Shown: positions 15,662 through 25,177, counted from the stretch's first letter. The stretch: DNA of 40,653 nt from Pseudomonadota bacterium (GCA_030684355.1 JAUXTN010000121.1:1-40653); one strand, 5' to 3'. Made by a program: numbers and translations. Notes: generated by a model from the sequence alone, not told the origin.

Positions 15662-17020
15662 ATGGTGCCAGCCGTTCTCGGTGTGCGTGAGCCTGTCGCC
15701 CGCCGTACCTACCTCGCGGCCGGCCTCGCGCTCGGCGGCGTGAAGTACCTGGTCGACGCCGCGGTGATCTACGCCGCCACGGGGCACTGGGTGTCGCCGC
15801 TGCTCTACCTTCTGCCGGTCGCGCAGCTGCGCTTCGGCGGCCCGTCGCCGTCAGAGGGGGTTCTCCTGGGCCTCCTGTTGTGGACGCTCCCCTTCGCTTG
15901 GATCGGGGGCACCATGAGCGTGCGCCGCGCGCGCGACGCCGGGCTACCCGCGCCGGTCGGGCTCCTGTTCTACGTGCCGCTGGTGAACTACGTCGCCATC
16001 GCGGCCCTGGCGCTCGCCCCGACGCGCCGCGCCCCCTCCACCGCGCTCGTGCCGCTCCAGGGGGTCGACCGCGCCACGTGGGCCGCGCTCATCGGCGTCG
16101 GCGCGGGGGTCACCGCCGGGCTCGCGATGACCGGGCTCTCCGTCTACGTGCTCGGGGCGTACGGCGCCGGGCTGTTCGTCGGCGCGCCCGTGCTCATGGG
16201 CGGTGTCGCGAGCTGGCTCTTCAACCTGCGCCGGCCCCAGGGGGTGCTCGCTACGTTGGGTGTCACCTCGCTGACCGTCGGCATCACGGGCGGGTTGCTC
16301 CTGTTGTTCGCGTTGGAAGGAATCCTCTGCATCACGATGGCAGCCCCCATCGCGCTCGTGCTCGCGGGGGTGGGCGGGCTGCTCGGGGCGGCGCTGGCGC
16401 GGGTCGAGTCCCGGCTCGCGATGTCGTCCTTCGCCCTGGTGCCGGCGTTCGCGGCGGTGGAGCCGATGGCCCCCCCCGTGCGCGCCGTGATCACGACGGT
16501 GGACGTCGCCGCCCCGCCGGAGGTCGTTTGGGAGCTGGTCACCGCCTTCCCGGAGATCCCGGCGCCGACCCCGTCGTTGGGAACGGGCAGTTGGTGGCTC
16601 GACCGCGGTGTCGCCTACCCCGTCCGTGCGCGCATCGAGGGCACGGGCGTCGGCGCGGTGCGCTACTGCGAGTTCTCGACCGGCCCGTTCGTCGAGCCGA
16701 TCACGACGTGGGATCCGCCCAGCGCGACCCGGCCGGATGGGCGCCTCGCCTTCGACGTGACCGGCCAGCCGCCGGTGATGACCGAGTGGAACCCCTGGCA
16801 CGCGGTCGACGCCCCGCACCTCCAGGAGACGCTCCGGAGCCGCCGAGGCGAGTTCCTGCTCACCGCGCTGCCCGACGGCGGCACCCGGCTTCAGGGCACC
16901 ACCTGGTACACGATCGACATGGCGCCGCAACTCTACTGGACAGCGTGGAGCGACGCCCTGATCCACGACATCCACCTGCGTGTGTTGAACCACATCGCGC
17001 GAGAAGCCGAACGCCGATGA
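15662..17020 (+). CDS. DUF805-like membrane protein with C-terminal SRPBCC domain
   Basis: About 452 residues from the ATG at 15662 (GGAG seven bases upstream). The first 260 residues are membrane-spanning: an early segment (YLAAGLALGGVKYLVDAAV) followed by a RRARDAGLPAPVGLLFYVPLVNY stretch that resembles DUF805, then several more helices (VGAPVLMGGVASWLF-like, ITGGLLLLFALEGILCITM). From about residue 275 there is a soluble START/SRPBCC (polyketide-cyclase-like) domain: ITTVDVAAPPEVVWELVTAF near its start and GTRLQGTTWYTIDM near its end. These domains bind lipids or hydrophobic ligands. The earlier in-frame starts are in a proline-rich shadow. Its stop overlaps the next start (ATGA). Confidence 0.72.
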   Translation: MVPAVLGVREPVARRTYLAAGLALGGVKYLVDAAVIYAATGHWVSPLLYLLPVAQLRFGGPSPSEGVLLGLLLWTLPFAWIGGTMSVRRARDAGLPAPVGLLFYVPLVNYVAIAALALAPTRRAPSTALVPLQGVDRATWAALIGVGAGVTAGLAMTGLSVYVLGAYGAGLFVGAPVLMGGVASWLFNLRRPQGVLATLGVTSLTVGITGGLLLLFALEGILCITMAAPIALVLAGVGGLLGAALARVESRLAMSSFALVPAFAAVEPMAPPVRAVITTVDVAAPPEVVWELVTAFPEIPAPTPSLGTGSWWLDRGVAYPVRARIEGTGVGAVRYCEFSTGPFVEPITTWDPPSATRPDGRLAFDVTGQPPVMTEWNPWHAVDAPHLQETLRSRRGEFLLTALPDGGTRLQGTTWYTIDMAPQLYWTAWSDALIHDIHLRVLNHIAREAERR

Positions 17021-18088
17021 CGCGACCACCTTTCGAGGCAGACCGGGGGTTCCCTGGACGACCTCGAACGATGGCGGGACGAGGCGGAGTCGGCCTGGCT
17101 CTACGGCGCGCTGGCGGAGGCCGAGCGGGATCCACGGCTGCGGGACCTGTTGCACGGGCTCCAGGGGACCGCCGAGCACCAGGCCGAATTGGTCGCCGAC
17201 GACGTGCGACGAGGCGGCGGTCGGGTGCCACGATTGGTGCCCTCGGGGCGCGCGCGGCTCGTGGCGGCGCTGGCCCGCGCATTCGGGCCCCGACGCCTCC
17301 GCGCGGTCCTGCCCGCCCTGAAGATCCGCGGGCTCTCGGCGTGGGACGTGCCGGCCATGGGCCACCCTACGCCCCTGACGGTCGAGGACATCGGCCGGAG
17401 CCACCATCGCAGCCGCGGCGGCACGCTCCGCGCGGCGGTGTTCGGGGTGAACGACGGCCTCGTGTCCAATACGAGCCTCATCCTCGGCGTGGCAGGCGCC
17501 TCCGCCAGCCCGGACACGCTCCTGCTGTCGGGGCTCACGGGCCTGCTCGCGGGCGCGTTCTCGATGGCGACGGGCGAGTGGGTGTCGATGGCGAGCCAAC
17601 GGGAGCTGTACGAGAAGCAGATCGCCGAGGAGCGGGACGAGCTCCAGCGCTACCCCGAGGCCGAGGCCGAGGAGCTCGCGCTGATCTACACGGCCCGCGG
17701 CCTGCCGGCGGAGGACGCCCATCGGGTCGCAAGCCTGCTCGTGCACGACCCCGACCGCGCGCTCGACACCCTCGCCCGCGAGGAGCTCGGCTTGGATCCG
17801 ACCGACCTCGGCTCGCCGTGGGGCGCCGCGTTCTCCTCGTTCCTGGCGTTCGCGGCGGGCGCGGCCATCCCCCTGATGCCCCTGGTCCTCGGAGCCGGCG
17901 ACGCCGCGGTCCCCATCGCGGCGGGCCTCGCGGCGGGCGCCTTGTTCACCGTGGGAGCGGTGTTGTCGCTGTTCTCGGGGCGGAGCGCCTGGCTGGGCGG
18001 GGCGCGGATGCTCGCGATCGGGGCGGCGGCGGGCGCCGCGACGTGGGGGGTCGGGCGGCTCCTCGGGGGGGCGGTGGGCGGGCCGTGA
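17017..18088 (+). CDS. VIT1/CCC1-family transporter with N-terminal ferritin-like segment; apparent frameshift near start
   Basis: The product is a VIT1/CCC1 iron/manganese transporter. After a rubrerythrin-like N-terminal helix pair (DLERWRDEAESAWLYGALAEAE, then EHQAELV) come RGGTLRAAVFGVNDGLVSN, the conserved first membrane helix, a GAFSMATGEWVSMASQRE segment and a C-terminal set of membrane helices. The transporter frame has no ATG: the first start in frame is CTG 17054 or TTG 17150, which would cut the ferritin-like helix. An ATG at 17017 overlaps the previous stop (ATGA) but is in another frame; it joins the transporter frame smoothly if one G of the G5 run at 17045-17049 is removed (MTRPPFEADRGSLDDLERW). 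This is either a sequence error, a real mutation or slippage. Confidence 0.8.
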
Positions 18089-18109
18089 GCCCGAGCCCTC
18101 GGGGCACCG

Positions 18110-18751
18110 CTACTCCTCCGCGACGCCCCAGGTGCCGACCGACTCCCGGGACGACCACCCCTGGCACTCGCCGCCGTCACAATCGCCGGTCCCCTCCCCC
18201 TGCAAGGTGACCTCGCCGGCGCCGCCGTCGGCGTCGAGGGTCCCCCCGATCTCCGAGCCCAGGCTGTCGTAGTCCGCGGTGGGATCGCCGTGGTCCACGG
18301 GGTCGAACGTGCCGACGAGCGAGACGGCATCGAGGTCCTGCTGCCAGCTGGCGCTGCCGGCCTGCACGACCTGGAGAGTGAGGGGCCAGGACTCGGCGAA
18401 GCTGCCGTCGTCCGTCGCGACGTCGAGCGTCACGTCCACCTCCAGCCATTGCCCGCAGCCCTCTTCCGTGCCCGCCTCGACGGGCTCCTGGTCCACGAAC
18501 CGCACCTCGCCGCCGTCCCATCGGGCCTCGAGGGTGAGGTTGGTGGTCGTGGCGAGGCGGCTCCAGGTCAACGGGGTGGTGACGGGGCCGCCGATCTCGG
18601 CCAGCACGGCCTCCGCGGATGTTCCGAGCGGCGTCTCGTCCGCGATGCCGAGGACGGAGACGGTCTCCGCGCATTGGACGCGATCGAGCCCGTTTCGTGT
18701 CTCGTAGGAGCACGCCACGAGCACGGTGAGGAGAGGGAGCAGCAGCCGCAT
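18110..18751 (-). CDS. Orphan acidic lipoprotein
   Basis: From the ATG at 18751 the product is 213 residues with the leader MRLLLPLLTVLVAC, a good lipobox with Cys14. The mature part is acidic and rich in Ser/Thr/Gly, with beta-strand-like segments (NLTLEARWDGGEVRFVD, WLEVDVTLDVATDD) and paired cysteines (CDGGEC near the C-terminus). It resembles the acidic lipoprotein at the left edge in overall style but not in recognisable sequence. No family is assigned. The longer frame starting at 19063 runs into the trehalose gene on the other strand and is rejected. It converges with the VIT transporter gene, with 21 bases between the stops. Confidence 0.68.
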   Translation of the reverse strand: MRLLLPLLTVLVACSYETRNGLDRVQCAETVSVLGIADETPLGTSAEAVLAEIGGPVTTPLTWSRLATTTNLTLEARWDGGEVRFVDQEPVEAGTEEGCGQWLEVDVTLDVATDDGSFAESWPLTLQVVQAGSASWQQDLDAVSLVGTFDPVDHGDPTADYDSLGSEIGGTLDADGGAGEVTLQGEGTGDCDGGECQGWSSRESVGTWGVAEE

Positions 18752-18872
18752 GGGAACGTCCGGGTTGGCTCCCTCTACGCCGCCGCCGCGGCGGGTGTGA
18801 CCAACAAAGGCAAGAGCGGAGCCAGGTTCATGCCTACATCGTGAACGAGCCCCGAGGGCCCGCATCCCGCGA

Positions 18873-21059
18873 TTGCTGCTGGTCTCGAACCGCCTGCCCG
18901 TCACCGTTCGGCTCGACCGGGGGCGGGTCGTGGTCGGCCGGAGCGCCGGGGGGCTCGCGACGGGCCTCCGCGGCGTGCACGCGTCGCCGGACAGCCTCTG
19001 GATCGGCTGGCCGGGTGACACTTCGCGCTTCACCGAGGCCCAGCGCAGCGAGCTCGGGCGCAACCTGGAGGAGATGCGCGTGCACCCCGTGCCGCTCTCG
19101 CCCGCGGAGGTGACCCAATACTACGACGGCTACTCCAACGGGGTGCTGTGGCCCCTGTTCCACTACCTGCTCGACCGCGTGCCCCTCGAAGCCGCGAGCT
19201 GGGACACCTACGTCCGCGTCAACGAGCGGTTCGCCGACATCGTGGCGGAGCTCACCCAGCCCGGCGACCACGTGTGGGTGCACGACTACCAACTGTGCCT
19301 CGTGCCGGCGCTGTTGCGGAAGCGGCGGCCGGGCCTGCGGATCGGCTTCTTCCTTCACATCCCGTTTCCGTCGGTGGAGGTGTTCCGCACCCTGGCGTGG
19401 CGGAGCGCGATCCTGGAGGGCCTCGTCGGCGCCGACGTGATCGGGTTCCACACGGCGTCCTACCGGCGGCACTTCGTGGACTCGGTCGCGCTGCTGCTCG
19501 GCCACGGCGTGACCCTGGCGGCCCGCCCGGACGAGACGCACGAGCTGCGGGTCGGCGCGCGGGGCGTGCGCCTCGTGGTGGCGCCCATGGGGATCGACAA
19601 CGCGGCGATCAACACGATGGCGGGGTCCGAGGAGGTCCGCGCCGAGGCGGACACGCTCCGGCAGGAGGGGACGCGGCTCCTCCTCGGCATCGACCGCCTC
19701 GACTACACGAAGGGCATCCCCCGCCGGATGCTCGCGTTCGAGCGGCTCCTGGAGCGGGAGCCCGCGCTGCGCGGCACCACGCGGCTCGTCCAGGTGGCCG
19801 TCCCCAGCCGCGAGCGCGCGGACGCCTACCGGCAGATCCGCCAGCAGGTCGAGGAGCACGTCGGGCGCATCAACGGGCTCTACACCCAGGGCGCCACCGT
19901 GCCGATCCACTACGTCTACCGCTCGCTGGACGAGGCCCAGGTCATCGCGCACTACCGCGCCGCGGACGTGATGCTCGTGACGCCGCTCCGCGACGGCATG
20001 AACCTCGTGGCCAAGGAGTTCGTGGCCGCGCGGAGCGATCTCGACGGCGTGCTCCTCCTCTCGGAGCTGGCGGGCGCGGCCGACGAGCTCGGCGCCGCCC
20101 TGCTCGTCAACCCCTACGACATCGGCGGGGTCGCCTCCGCCATGGCGCGCGCGCTCGCGATGCCCGCGCACGAGCGGCAGGCCCGCATGACGACGCTGCG
20201 CGCCCGGGTCGAGGTCGCCGACGTGAACGCCTGGGCCCGGAGCTTCCTCACCGAGCTCGACGAGCCGCCGAGCCGCGTCGGGGTCGCGCAGCCCACGCCC
20301 GCGCGCCGCCTCGACGACGTGCTGGCGTCCCTGCGCGCCGCGCCGCGCCGCACCCTCCTCCTCGACTACGACGGTACGCTCGTGCCCTTCGCCGCCCGGC
20401 CTCCGCTCGCGGCCCCGGATGCCCCGCTGCTGGCGCTCCTCCGGCGGCTGACCGAGCTCCCCGGCACCAGCGTCCACCTCGTGAGCGGGCGTCGCCGCGC
20501 CGACCTGGAGCGTTGGTTCGGCGATCTGCCGCTCGGCCTCCATGCCGAGCACGGCCTCTGGTCGCGGTGGGTGGGGACGACCGCCTGGACCATGCGCCCG
20601 CTGCCCCCCGACGCGTGGATGGACGTCGTACGTCCGGAGCTCGAGGCGTGGGTGGCGCGCATCCCGGGCACCGCGATCGAGGAGAAGACCGCGTCGCTCG
20701 CCTACCACTACCGGGAGGCGGGCCTCGCGGAGGCGCCCGAGGCCCTGCGGCGCGCCGCCGAGGAGTACGCGCGGTGGCTCCCCGTCGACGTCCTGCAGGG
20801 CAACCGCGTCCTGGAGATCCGGGCCAGCGGTACGAACAAGGGCGCCATCGTGCTGGGGCTCCGAGAGCGCGGAGAGCTCGACGGCGTCGTGCTCGCCTTG
20901 GGGGACGACCCCACGGATGCCGACCTCTTCGCGGCGCTGCCGCCCGACGCGCACACGGTGCAGGTGGGCGACGTGCCGCTGCCGGCGCGGCACCGGGTGG
21001 ACGGCGTGGAGCGGGCCCGGGCGCTGCTCGAGGAACTGCTGGTGAAGGAGGACGTGTAG
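18873..21059 (+). CDS. Bifunctional trehalose-6-phosphate synthase/phosphatase (OtsA-OtsB fusion)
   Basis: The 728-residue protein fuses a GT20 synthase to a HAD phosphatase, so one polypeptide makes trehalose from UDP-glucose and glucose-6-P. Synthase motifs: [11 protein letters not shown] at the N-terminus, [38 protein letters not shown] and [14 protein letters not shown]. The phosphatase starts near residue 490 with [12 protein letters not shown] (catalytic Asp pair) and ends with [12 protein letters not shown]. Fusions of this order are familiar in eukaryotes and scattered bacteria. The start is a TTG at 18873; no in-frame ATG precedes it. Trehalose suggests osmotic or desiccation protection. 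It converges on the ferredoxin-reductase-like gene, 10 bases away. Confidence 0.93.
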   Translation: MLLVSNRLPVTVRLDRGRVVVGRSAGGLATGLRGVHASPDSLWIGWPGDTSRFTEAQRSELGRNLEEMRVHPVPLSPAEVTQYYDGYSNGVLWPLFHYLLDRVPLEAASWDTYVRVNERFADIVAELTQPGDHVWVHDYQLCLVPALLRKRRPGLRIGFFLHIPFPSVEVFRTLAWRSAILEGLVGADVIGFHTASYRRHFVDSVALLLGHGVTLAARPDETHELRVGARGVRLVVAPMGIDNAAINTMAGSEEVRAEADTLRQEGTRLLLGIDRLDYTKGIPRRMLAFERLLEREPALRGTTRLVQVAVPSRERADAYRQIRQQVEEHVGRINGLYTQGATVPIHYVYRSLDEAQVIAHYRAADVMLVTPLRDGMNLVAKEFVAARSDLDGVLLLSELAGAADELGAALLVNPYDIGGVASAMARALAMPAHERQARMTTLRARVEVADVNAWARSFLTELDEPPSRVGVAQPTPARRLDDVLASLRAAPRRTLLLDYDGTLVPFAARPPLAAPDAPLLALLRRLTELPGTSVHLVSGRRRADLERWFGDLPLGLHAEHGLWSRWVGTTAWTMRPLPPDAWMDVVRPELEAWVARIPGTAIEEKTASLAYHYREAGLAEAPEALRRAAEEYARWLPVDVLQGNRVLEIRASGTNKGAIVLGLRERGELDGVVLALGDDPTDADLFAALPPDAHTVQVGDVPLPARHRVDGVERARALLEELLVKEDV

Positions 21060-21069
21060 CGGTCCGCAC

Positions 21070-21846
21070 CTACGTCGCGAGCGCGTCCGTCAACGCCTGC
21101 GCCAGCGCGTCGACGACCGCGGCGTCCGCCGTCGTGCCGCGGTTGTGGTAGGCCTCGGTGGTGATCGCGGTGGGCAGGACCCCGACGGCGAGGAGCGCCG
21201 CGTGCACGTCCGTCACCATGCCGCCGTTGCCGACGAGGTGCCAGTGCGCGCCCGCGGTCGCGACGCTGGCGAGGGCGTCGGTCACGCGACCGACCCCTCC
21301 CGTCCAGTCGGGCGCCGGCCGCGAGAGGGTCGGGCGCCAGGTGAACCCCGGATGCGCCGCGGCGAGGGCGTCGAGCGACGCGCGGAGCGGGATGTCGGCC
21401 TCCTCTCGGAAGCCCGCGATCAGCGCGATCGGGCGCCGCTCCCCCTCGGCGAGCGCGCGGGTGGCGTAGCCGTGGAGGGGCCCGATGCCGGTGCCGGTCG
21501 TCACGCCGATGACGCGGCTGGCGGCGGGCTCGACCAGCGCCGCGATGGGCTCGCCGAACCGGCCGCCGATCCGGAGGGTCTCGCCCGGCCCCATGAGCTC
21601 CATGAAGGGTGTCGTGCGCCCGCCATGGATGACCCGGTACAGGATGCCGAGCCGCCGCCCCTCGGCCCAGGAGACGGTGTACGGATGCCGCACCCACTTG
21701 CCCGCCGGGTTCGGCGCGTAGAGGGCGACGATGTGCCCGGGCGCGTAGGCCTGCTCGGGGTCCTCGTCGGTCTCCAGGACGAGCCACCGCGTCCCCCGCG
21801 CGACCGCGACGTTCTCGACGATGCGGGCGCCGGCGATCTCCTTCAC
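21070..21846 (-). CDS. Ferredoxin-NADP+ reductase-like oxidoreductase
   Basis: The 258-residue protein has an FAD-binding barrel (flavin motif RHPYTVSWAEG, about residues 53-63) and an NAD(P)-binding domain (GVTTGTGIGPLHGYA, about 116-130, and HLVGNGGMV later). This is the two-domain FNR layout without an iron-sulfur domain. It probably shuttles electrons between NAD(P)H and a ferredoxin or flavodoxin; the partner is unknown. The start is a GTG at 21846 overlapping the TGA of the GNAT gene by four bases (GTGA), so it is translationally coupled as the last gene of the enoyl-CoA hydratase/GNAT/FNR operon. The longer frame extending to 22773 is a shadow of the GNAT gene. Confidence 0.82.
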   Translation of the reverse strand: MKEIAGARIVENVAVARGTRWLVLETDEDPEQAYAPGHIVALYAPNPAGKWVRHPYTVSWAEGRRLGILYRVIHGGRTTPFMELMGPGETLRIGGRFGEPIAALVEPAASRVIGVTTGTGIGPLHGYATRALAEGERRPIALIAGFREEADIPLRASLDALAAAHPGFTWRPTLSRPAPDWTGGVGRVTDALASVATAGAHWHLVGNGGMVTDVHAALLAVGVLPTAITTEAYHNRGTTADAAVVDALAQALTDALAT

Positions 21847-22727
21847 GTCTCCTCCGACGCGAGCGCGCGGCGCCACGTCTGCCACGCTTCTACCTCGACG
21901 AAGCCCCACCGGCGGTACAACGCGAGCGCCGCCGGGTTCGTGGCGGTGACGCCGAGGCGGAAGCGCACCACCCGGCGCGCCGCGAGCTGCCTCAGGGCCT
22001 CCGCGAGCACGACCGGCCCCAGGCCACGGCCCTGCCACTCGGGCGCCCGGCCGATCGACGCGACGTAGCCGAGGCGGCCGCCCTCTTCGAGGGTGCCGCG
22101 GGCGAAGGCGATCTCCCGCCCGGCCGCGCGCAGCACCCGCACGGGCACGGCGGCGCCGAGGCTCGCGAGCGCGAAGGTCGGGAGGTCCGGGAGCATCATC
22201 CCGGGGTCGTCGGCGAACGCGGCGCGGACCACGTCGTAGTGCTCCGCGACACCGAGCGGGGAGAGGTCCTCCCACGCGGCGTTCGGGGGCGACGGCGGGG
22301 GGCTCCAGGCCGAGAGGTCGCGCTCCATCACGTAGCTGCCCTCCGCGCGGGTCCAACCGGCGGCCGGCAGGTCGCCGCCGAGGCCGACGGGCAGGGAGAG
22401 GGAGACGGTCGCGCGGCGGGCCCGGCGCGCCACCGCCAGCGCGGGGGGGGTCGCGACGTCGAGCAGGGCCGGGAGGGGCACGGCGCGGTCCCAGCCGAGG
22501 ACCTCGAGCAGCGCGGCGTCGTGGAGGTTCTCGCAGCGGTCGACCACGGCCCCGGCGAACGCCCGGCGCCCGTCCGCCGCGATGTCGAGCACGCCCTCGG
22601 GCGGCGCGAGCTCCTCGAAGAGCCGGCGGGTCGGGGCCGCGTGGACGCGGCTCGGCGGGTTCGCGTCGGAGAAGGCGACCAGCCCTTCGAGGCGGTCGGG
22701 CGTGTACGGACAGCGGACGAGGTTCAT
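21843..22727 (-). CDS. GNAT-family N-acetyltransferase
   Basis: The 294-residue protein carries a clear GNAT domain at its C-terminus: VRVLRAAGREIAFARGT strand, then GRLGYVASIGRAPEWQGRGLG with the acetyl-CoA-binding R/Q-x-x-G-x-G/A loop (QGRGLG), and NPAALALYRRWGFVEVEAW. The N-terminal 150 residues look like a second, degenerate GNAT-like half (DIAADGRRAFAGAVVDRCEN). The acceptor substrate is unknown. The ATG at 22727 overlaps the preceding hydratase stop (ATGA), and its own TGA overlaps the next GTG, so three genes are coupled. The longer frame up to 23150 is rejected as antisense to the hydratase. Confidence 0.8.
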   Translation of the reverse strand: MNLVRCPYTPDRLEGLVAFSDANPPSRVHAAPTRRLFEELAPPEGVLDIAADGRRAFAGAVVDRCENLHDAALLEVLGWDRAVPLPALLDVATPPALAVARRARRATVSLSLPVGLGGDLPAAGWTRAEGSYVMERDLSAWSPPPSPPNAAWEDLSPLGVAEHYDVVRAAFADDPGMMLPDLPTFALASLGAAVPVRVLRAAGREIAFARGTLEEGGRLGYVASIGRAPEWQGRGLGPVVLAEALRQLAARRVVRFRLGVTATNPAALALYRRWGFVEVEAWQTWRRALASEET

Positions 22728-23485
22728 GCCGCGCCTCCGTGCCGCCCGGCGCCCGCGGCGAAGCGGCGCGCACCCTCGACCCCCTCCTCGGCGACGGATG
22801 CCACCCCGGTGACGAACTCGGCGACGAGCGCGTCGGCGAGGGGCAGATCGAGGCCCCGGTAGACGCTCGCGCGGTCGGCGCGGAGGCAGGCCTGCGGGAA
22901 CGCGGCGAGGGTGCGGGCGAGGGCCTCCGCCTCGGCGCGGGCGGTGCCGGGGGCCACCACGCGGTCGACGAGGCCCATGGCGTGGGCCTCCGCGGCGCCC
23001 ACGACCCGCCCGGTCAGGACGAGGTCGAGCGCGCGGCCGAGCCCGACGATGCGCGGGAGGCGCGCCGTGCCGCCGTCGATGAGCGGCACGCCCCAGCGGC
23101 GGCAGAACACGCCGAGCACGGCGTCGACCTCGGCCACGCGCAGGTCGCACCAGCAGGCGAGCTCCAGCCCCCCGGCCACGGCGTGCCCGGCGATCGCGGC
23201 GATGACCGGCTTCCCGAGCGCGAGCCGGGTCGGGCCGAGGGGGCCGTCCCCGTCGGGCTCGAGGCGGTTGGGCGTGCCGCTCGCGACCGCCTTCAGGTCC
23301 GCCCCCGCCGAGAAGGTCCCGACGCCGTAGAGCACCGCCACCCGCGCGTCGGGGTCGGCGTCGAACGCTCGGAAGGCGTCCGCCAGGGCCTCGGCGGTCG
23401 CGCGATCGATCGCGTTGCGAACCTCGGGCCGGTCGAGGATCACGGTCGTGACCCCGTCTCCGGTCTCCACCCGTACGCCGCCCAT
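22724..23485 (-). CDS. Enoyl-CoA hydratase/isomerase
   Basis: The 253-residue crotonase-fold protein shows VTTVILDRPEVRNAID, the first oxyanion segment GTFSAGADLKAVASG, KPVIAAIAGHAVAGGLELACWCDLRVA split over helices (AIAGHAVAGGLELACWCD), and GVPLIDGGTARLPRIVGLGRA. The GVPLIDGGTARLPR segment has Asp rather than the two Glu of true hydratases, so it may be an isomerase or another crotonase rather than a beta-oxidation hydratase. The ATG at 23485 has GGAGGTG immediately upstream. It is the first gene of the operon with GNAT and FNR-like genes; the acyl-CoA substrate is unknown. Confidence 0.87.
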   Translation of the reverse strand: MGGVRVETGDGVTTVILDRPEVRNAIDRATAEALADAFRAFDADPDARVAVLYGVGTFSAGADLKAVASGTPNRLEPDGDGPLGPTRLALGKPVIAAIAGHAVAGGLELACWCDLRVAEVDAVLGVFCRRWGVPLIDGGTARLPRIVGLGRALDLVLTGRVVGAAEAHAMGLVDRVVAPGTARAEAEALARTLAAFPQACLRADRASVYRGLDLPLADALVAEFVTGVASVAEEGVEGARRFAAGAGRHGGAA

Positions 23486-23568
23486 CCCACCTCCGTGTAC
23501 GTGTTCGGGGCGTCCCTCTACCCCCCGCGACGCCTCGGCGGCCACCGCCCGGCGCTTACGTCTGGGGC

Positions 23569-23862
23569 ATGATGTTCGGTCCCGCGCGCTTCGACCTCGC
23601 TGGCGAGGAGCTCCTCCGCATCGTCCAGGGGGAGCTCGCCCGGGCGGGCCAACCCTCCGCTCCGGACGACGTCGCCGCGCTCTTCGGGCTCACCCCCGAC
23701 GAGCTCTGGTGGTGGCTCGACCAAGCCGACCGCCGCTGGTTGGACGAGCTCATCGCGCGCTGGAACGCGAAGGCGGACGGGCACCTCTACCCGCGGATCG
23801 TGCTCATCGATCACGGCGACGAGGTGGAGCTGTTGGTCGGACACATCGCGCCCACGGCGTAG
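23569..23862 (+). CDS. Small hypothetical protein, 97 aa
   Basis: The frame opens with two consecutive ATGs (23569 and 23572). The product is a soluble, acidic protein rich in tryptophan (DELWWWLDQADRRWLDELIARW), with a final beta-like stretch (RIVLIDHGDEVELLVGHI). No signal peptide or membrane helix is present. Codon usage follows the neighbourhood, and the frame lies in an otherwise unoccupied slot between the hydratase (divergent, 83 bases) and the four-repeat lipoprotein (convergent). No family is recognised. Confidence 0.55.
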   Translation: MMFGPARFDLAGEELLRIVQGELARAGQPSAPDDVAALFGLTPDELWWWLDQADRRWLDELIARWNAKADGHLYPRIVLIDHGDEVELLVGHIAPTA

Positions 23863-23923
23863 CCGGACACGCGGATGCGCGGTCGGACGAGGAAGGCCCC
23901 GCCCGGCCGCGCCGCCGGTGCCA

Positions 23924-25177
23924 TCAGTCCACGGTCAGCAGGACCTCGTCGTAGACCGGCGGATCGAGCGGGGTGCGATCGTTGTTGCGGAGCTCGACGC
24001 GCAGCACGTGGTCACCCGACTCGAGCCCCGTGAGGTGGGTCGCCTCGGTGCCGCTCTCGGCCACCTCCGTCCCGTCGAGCATCACGCTCCAGTGGCCGTG
24101 CCCCGCGAGCGGCGTGCCGCCGAGGTCCGGGTCGAGCGTGAAGTTCTCCGTCGTGATCGCGAGGTCCATCTCGGGGCCCACGACGGGCTCCTCGAGCGCC
24201 GTCGTGATGGTCACGTCGGGGCGGTCGCTCGTGACGAAGAGGTGGACGTGGTCGCGCACGTCCAGCTCGTTGTTGCGCTCCATGAGCCGGAGCTCCACGA
24301 AGTGGTAGCCGGGCGCCATGTGGCGCAGGAGGCTGTCCCCCTCCGCGCGGCCGGAGAGCACGCCGTCGACGTACAGGTTGTAGTCGAGGTCCGCGTTGGC
24401 CGCGGTGACGGCCAGGGGCACGGTCGCGGAGGCGTGCGTGTCGAGGTACGGCAGGCGGTCGACCGACACGACCGGGGTGCCGACCGGGATGGTGACCGAC
24501 AAGGAGTCGGAGACCGGCGGGTCGAGCGGCGCGCCGCTGGCATCCACGATCTGGACGGTCACCGTGTGCGACCCCTCCCCGAGCGGCGACACCTCCAGCG
24601 CGGCCGGGTCGACGCCGAGGTCGACGATCTGGTCGTCCACGCGCACCTCGTAGCGGCCCTGCCCGAACGCGGGCTCCCCGAACGCGGCCTCGGCCGAGAC
24701 CGTGAAGTCGGCGAGGGAGAGCTCGAGCGGCACGTGGCTCGACGCCACCTCCACGCCGTCCGCCGGGCTCACGATGGAGAAGAGCGGGACGAGGGTCCGC
24801 ATCGACACCTCGCTCCCCTCCCACTGCTCGTCGTGGTCGTTGGTGGCGAGGCGCACCTCGAGCGTGTGCTCGCCGGACGGCACGTCGGTGAAGGTGAAGC
24901 TCGACTCCGCGGTCTCGCCGACGGACACCCCATCGAGGTAGGCGTGCACGTGCCCCTTGCCCTCGACCGGGTCGCCGTCGATCCCGGCCGCGTCGAGCGT
25001 GAAGTCCGTCACATCGTAGGTGACGAAGACCTCGGTACCGTAGCGCCCTTCGGCGGCCAACGGCGAAGTGAGCGCGATGGCGGGCCTCGCGGTCTCGGTC
25101 ACGGGGGGCTTGACCGGGTCCCCGGACGGACCGCCCGTGCACGCGACAAGCAGCAATGGAACCAATCGAACGGTCAT
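23924..25177 (-). CDS. Lipoprotein of four Ig-like/DUF4399-like repeats
   Basis: The 417-residue protein has a lipoprotein leader (MTVRLVPLLLVAC) and then four tandem beta-sandwich-like modules of about 90-100 residues. Shared motifs are a GHGH or GKGH-type turn (EGKGHVHAYLDGVSVGET; GHGHWSVMLDGTEVAES), a xSGxHxLxVxLxxND segment (SGEHTLEVRLATNDHDEQ; SGDHVLRVELRNNDRTPLD) and a PPVxDxVxLTV strand. The modules resemble DUF4399, of unknown function. The ATG at 25177 has GAGGT five bases upstream. It follows the cotH-like gene by 53 bases on the same strand, so the two are likely co-transcribed, and it could be a surface adhesin or a substrate of the kinase. Confidence 0.72.
   Translation of the reverse strand: MTVRLVPLLLVACTGGPSGDPVKPPVTETARPAIALTSPLAAEGRYGTEVFVTYDVTDFTLDAAGIDGDPVEGKGHVHAYLDGVSVGETAESSFTFTDVPSGEHTLEVRLATNDHDEQWEGSEVSMRTLVPLFSIVSPADGVEVASSHVPLELSLADFTVSAEAAFGEPAFGQGRYEVRVDDQIVDLGVDPAALEVSPLGEGSHTVTVQIVDASGAPLDPPVSDSLSVTIPVGTPVVSVDRLPYLDTHASATVPLAVTAANADLDYNLYVDGVLSGRAEGDSLLRHMAPGYHFVELRLMERNNELDVRDHVHLFVTSDRPDVTITTALEEPVVGPEMDLAITTENFTLDPDLGGTPLAGHGHWSVMLDGTEVAESGTEATHLTGLESGDHVLRVELRNNDRTPLDPPVYDEVLLTVD

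Noticed and set aside
17017..18210. Reading the ATG at 17017 in its own frame as an independent gene (part of the 15880-18210 frame)
   Set aside because: The translation becomes Arg/Gly/Pro-rich shadow immediately, while the transporter frame is conserved. The ATG only makes sense with a frameshift.
18873..21151. Trehalose gene started at the GTG at 18841 or extended past 21059
   Set aside because: The GTG is in another frame, and the frame ending at 21151 is a shadow.
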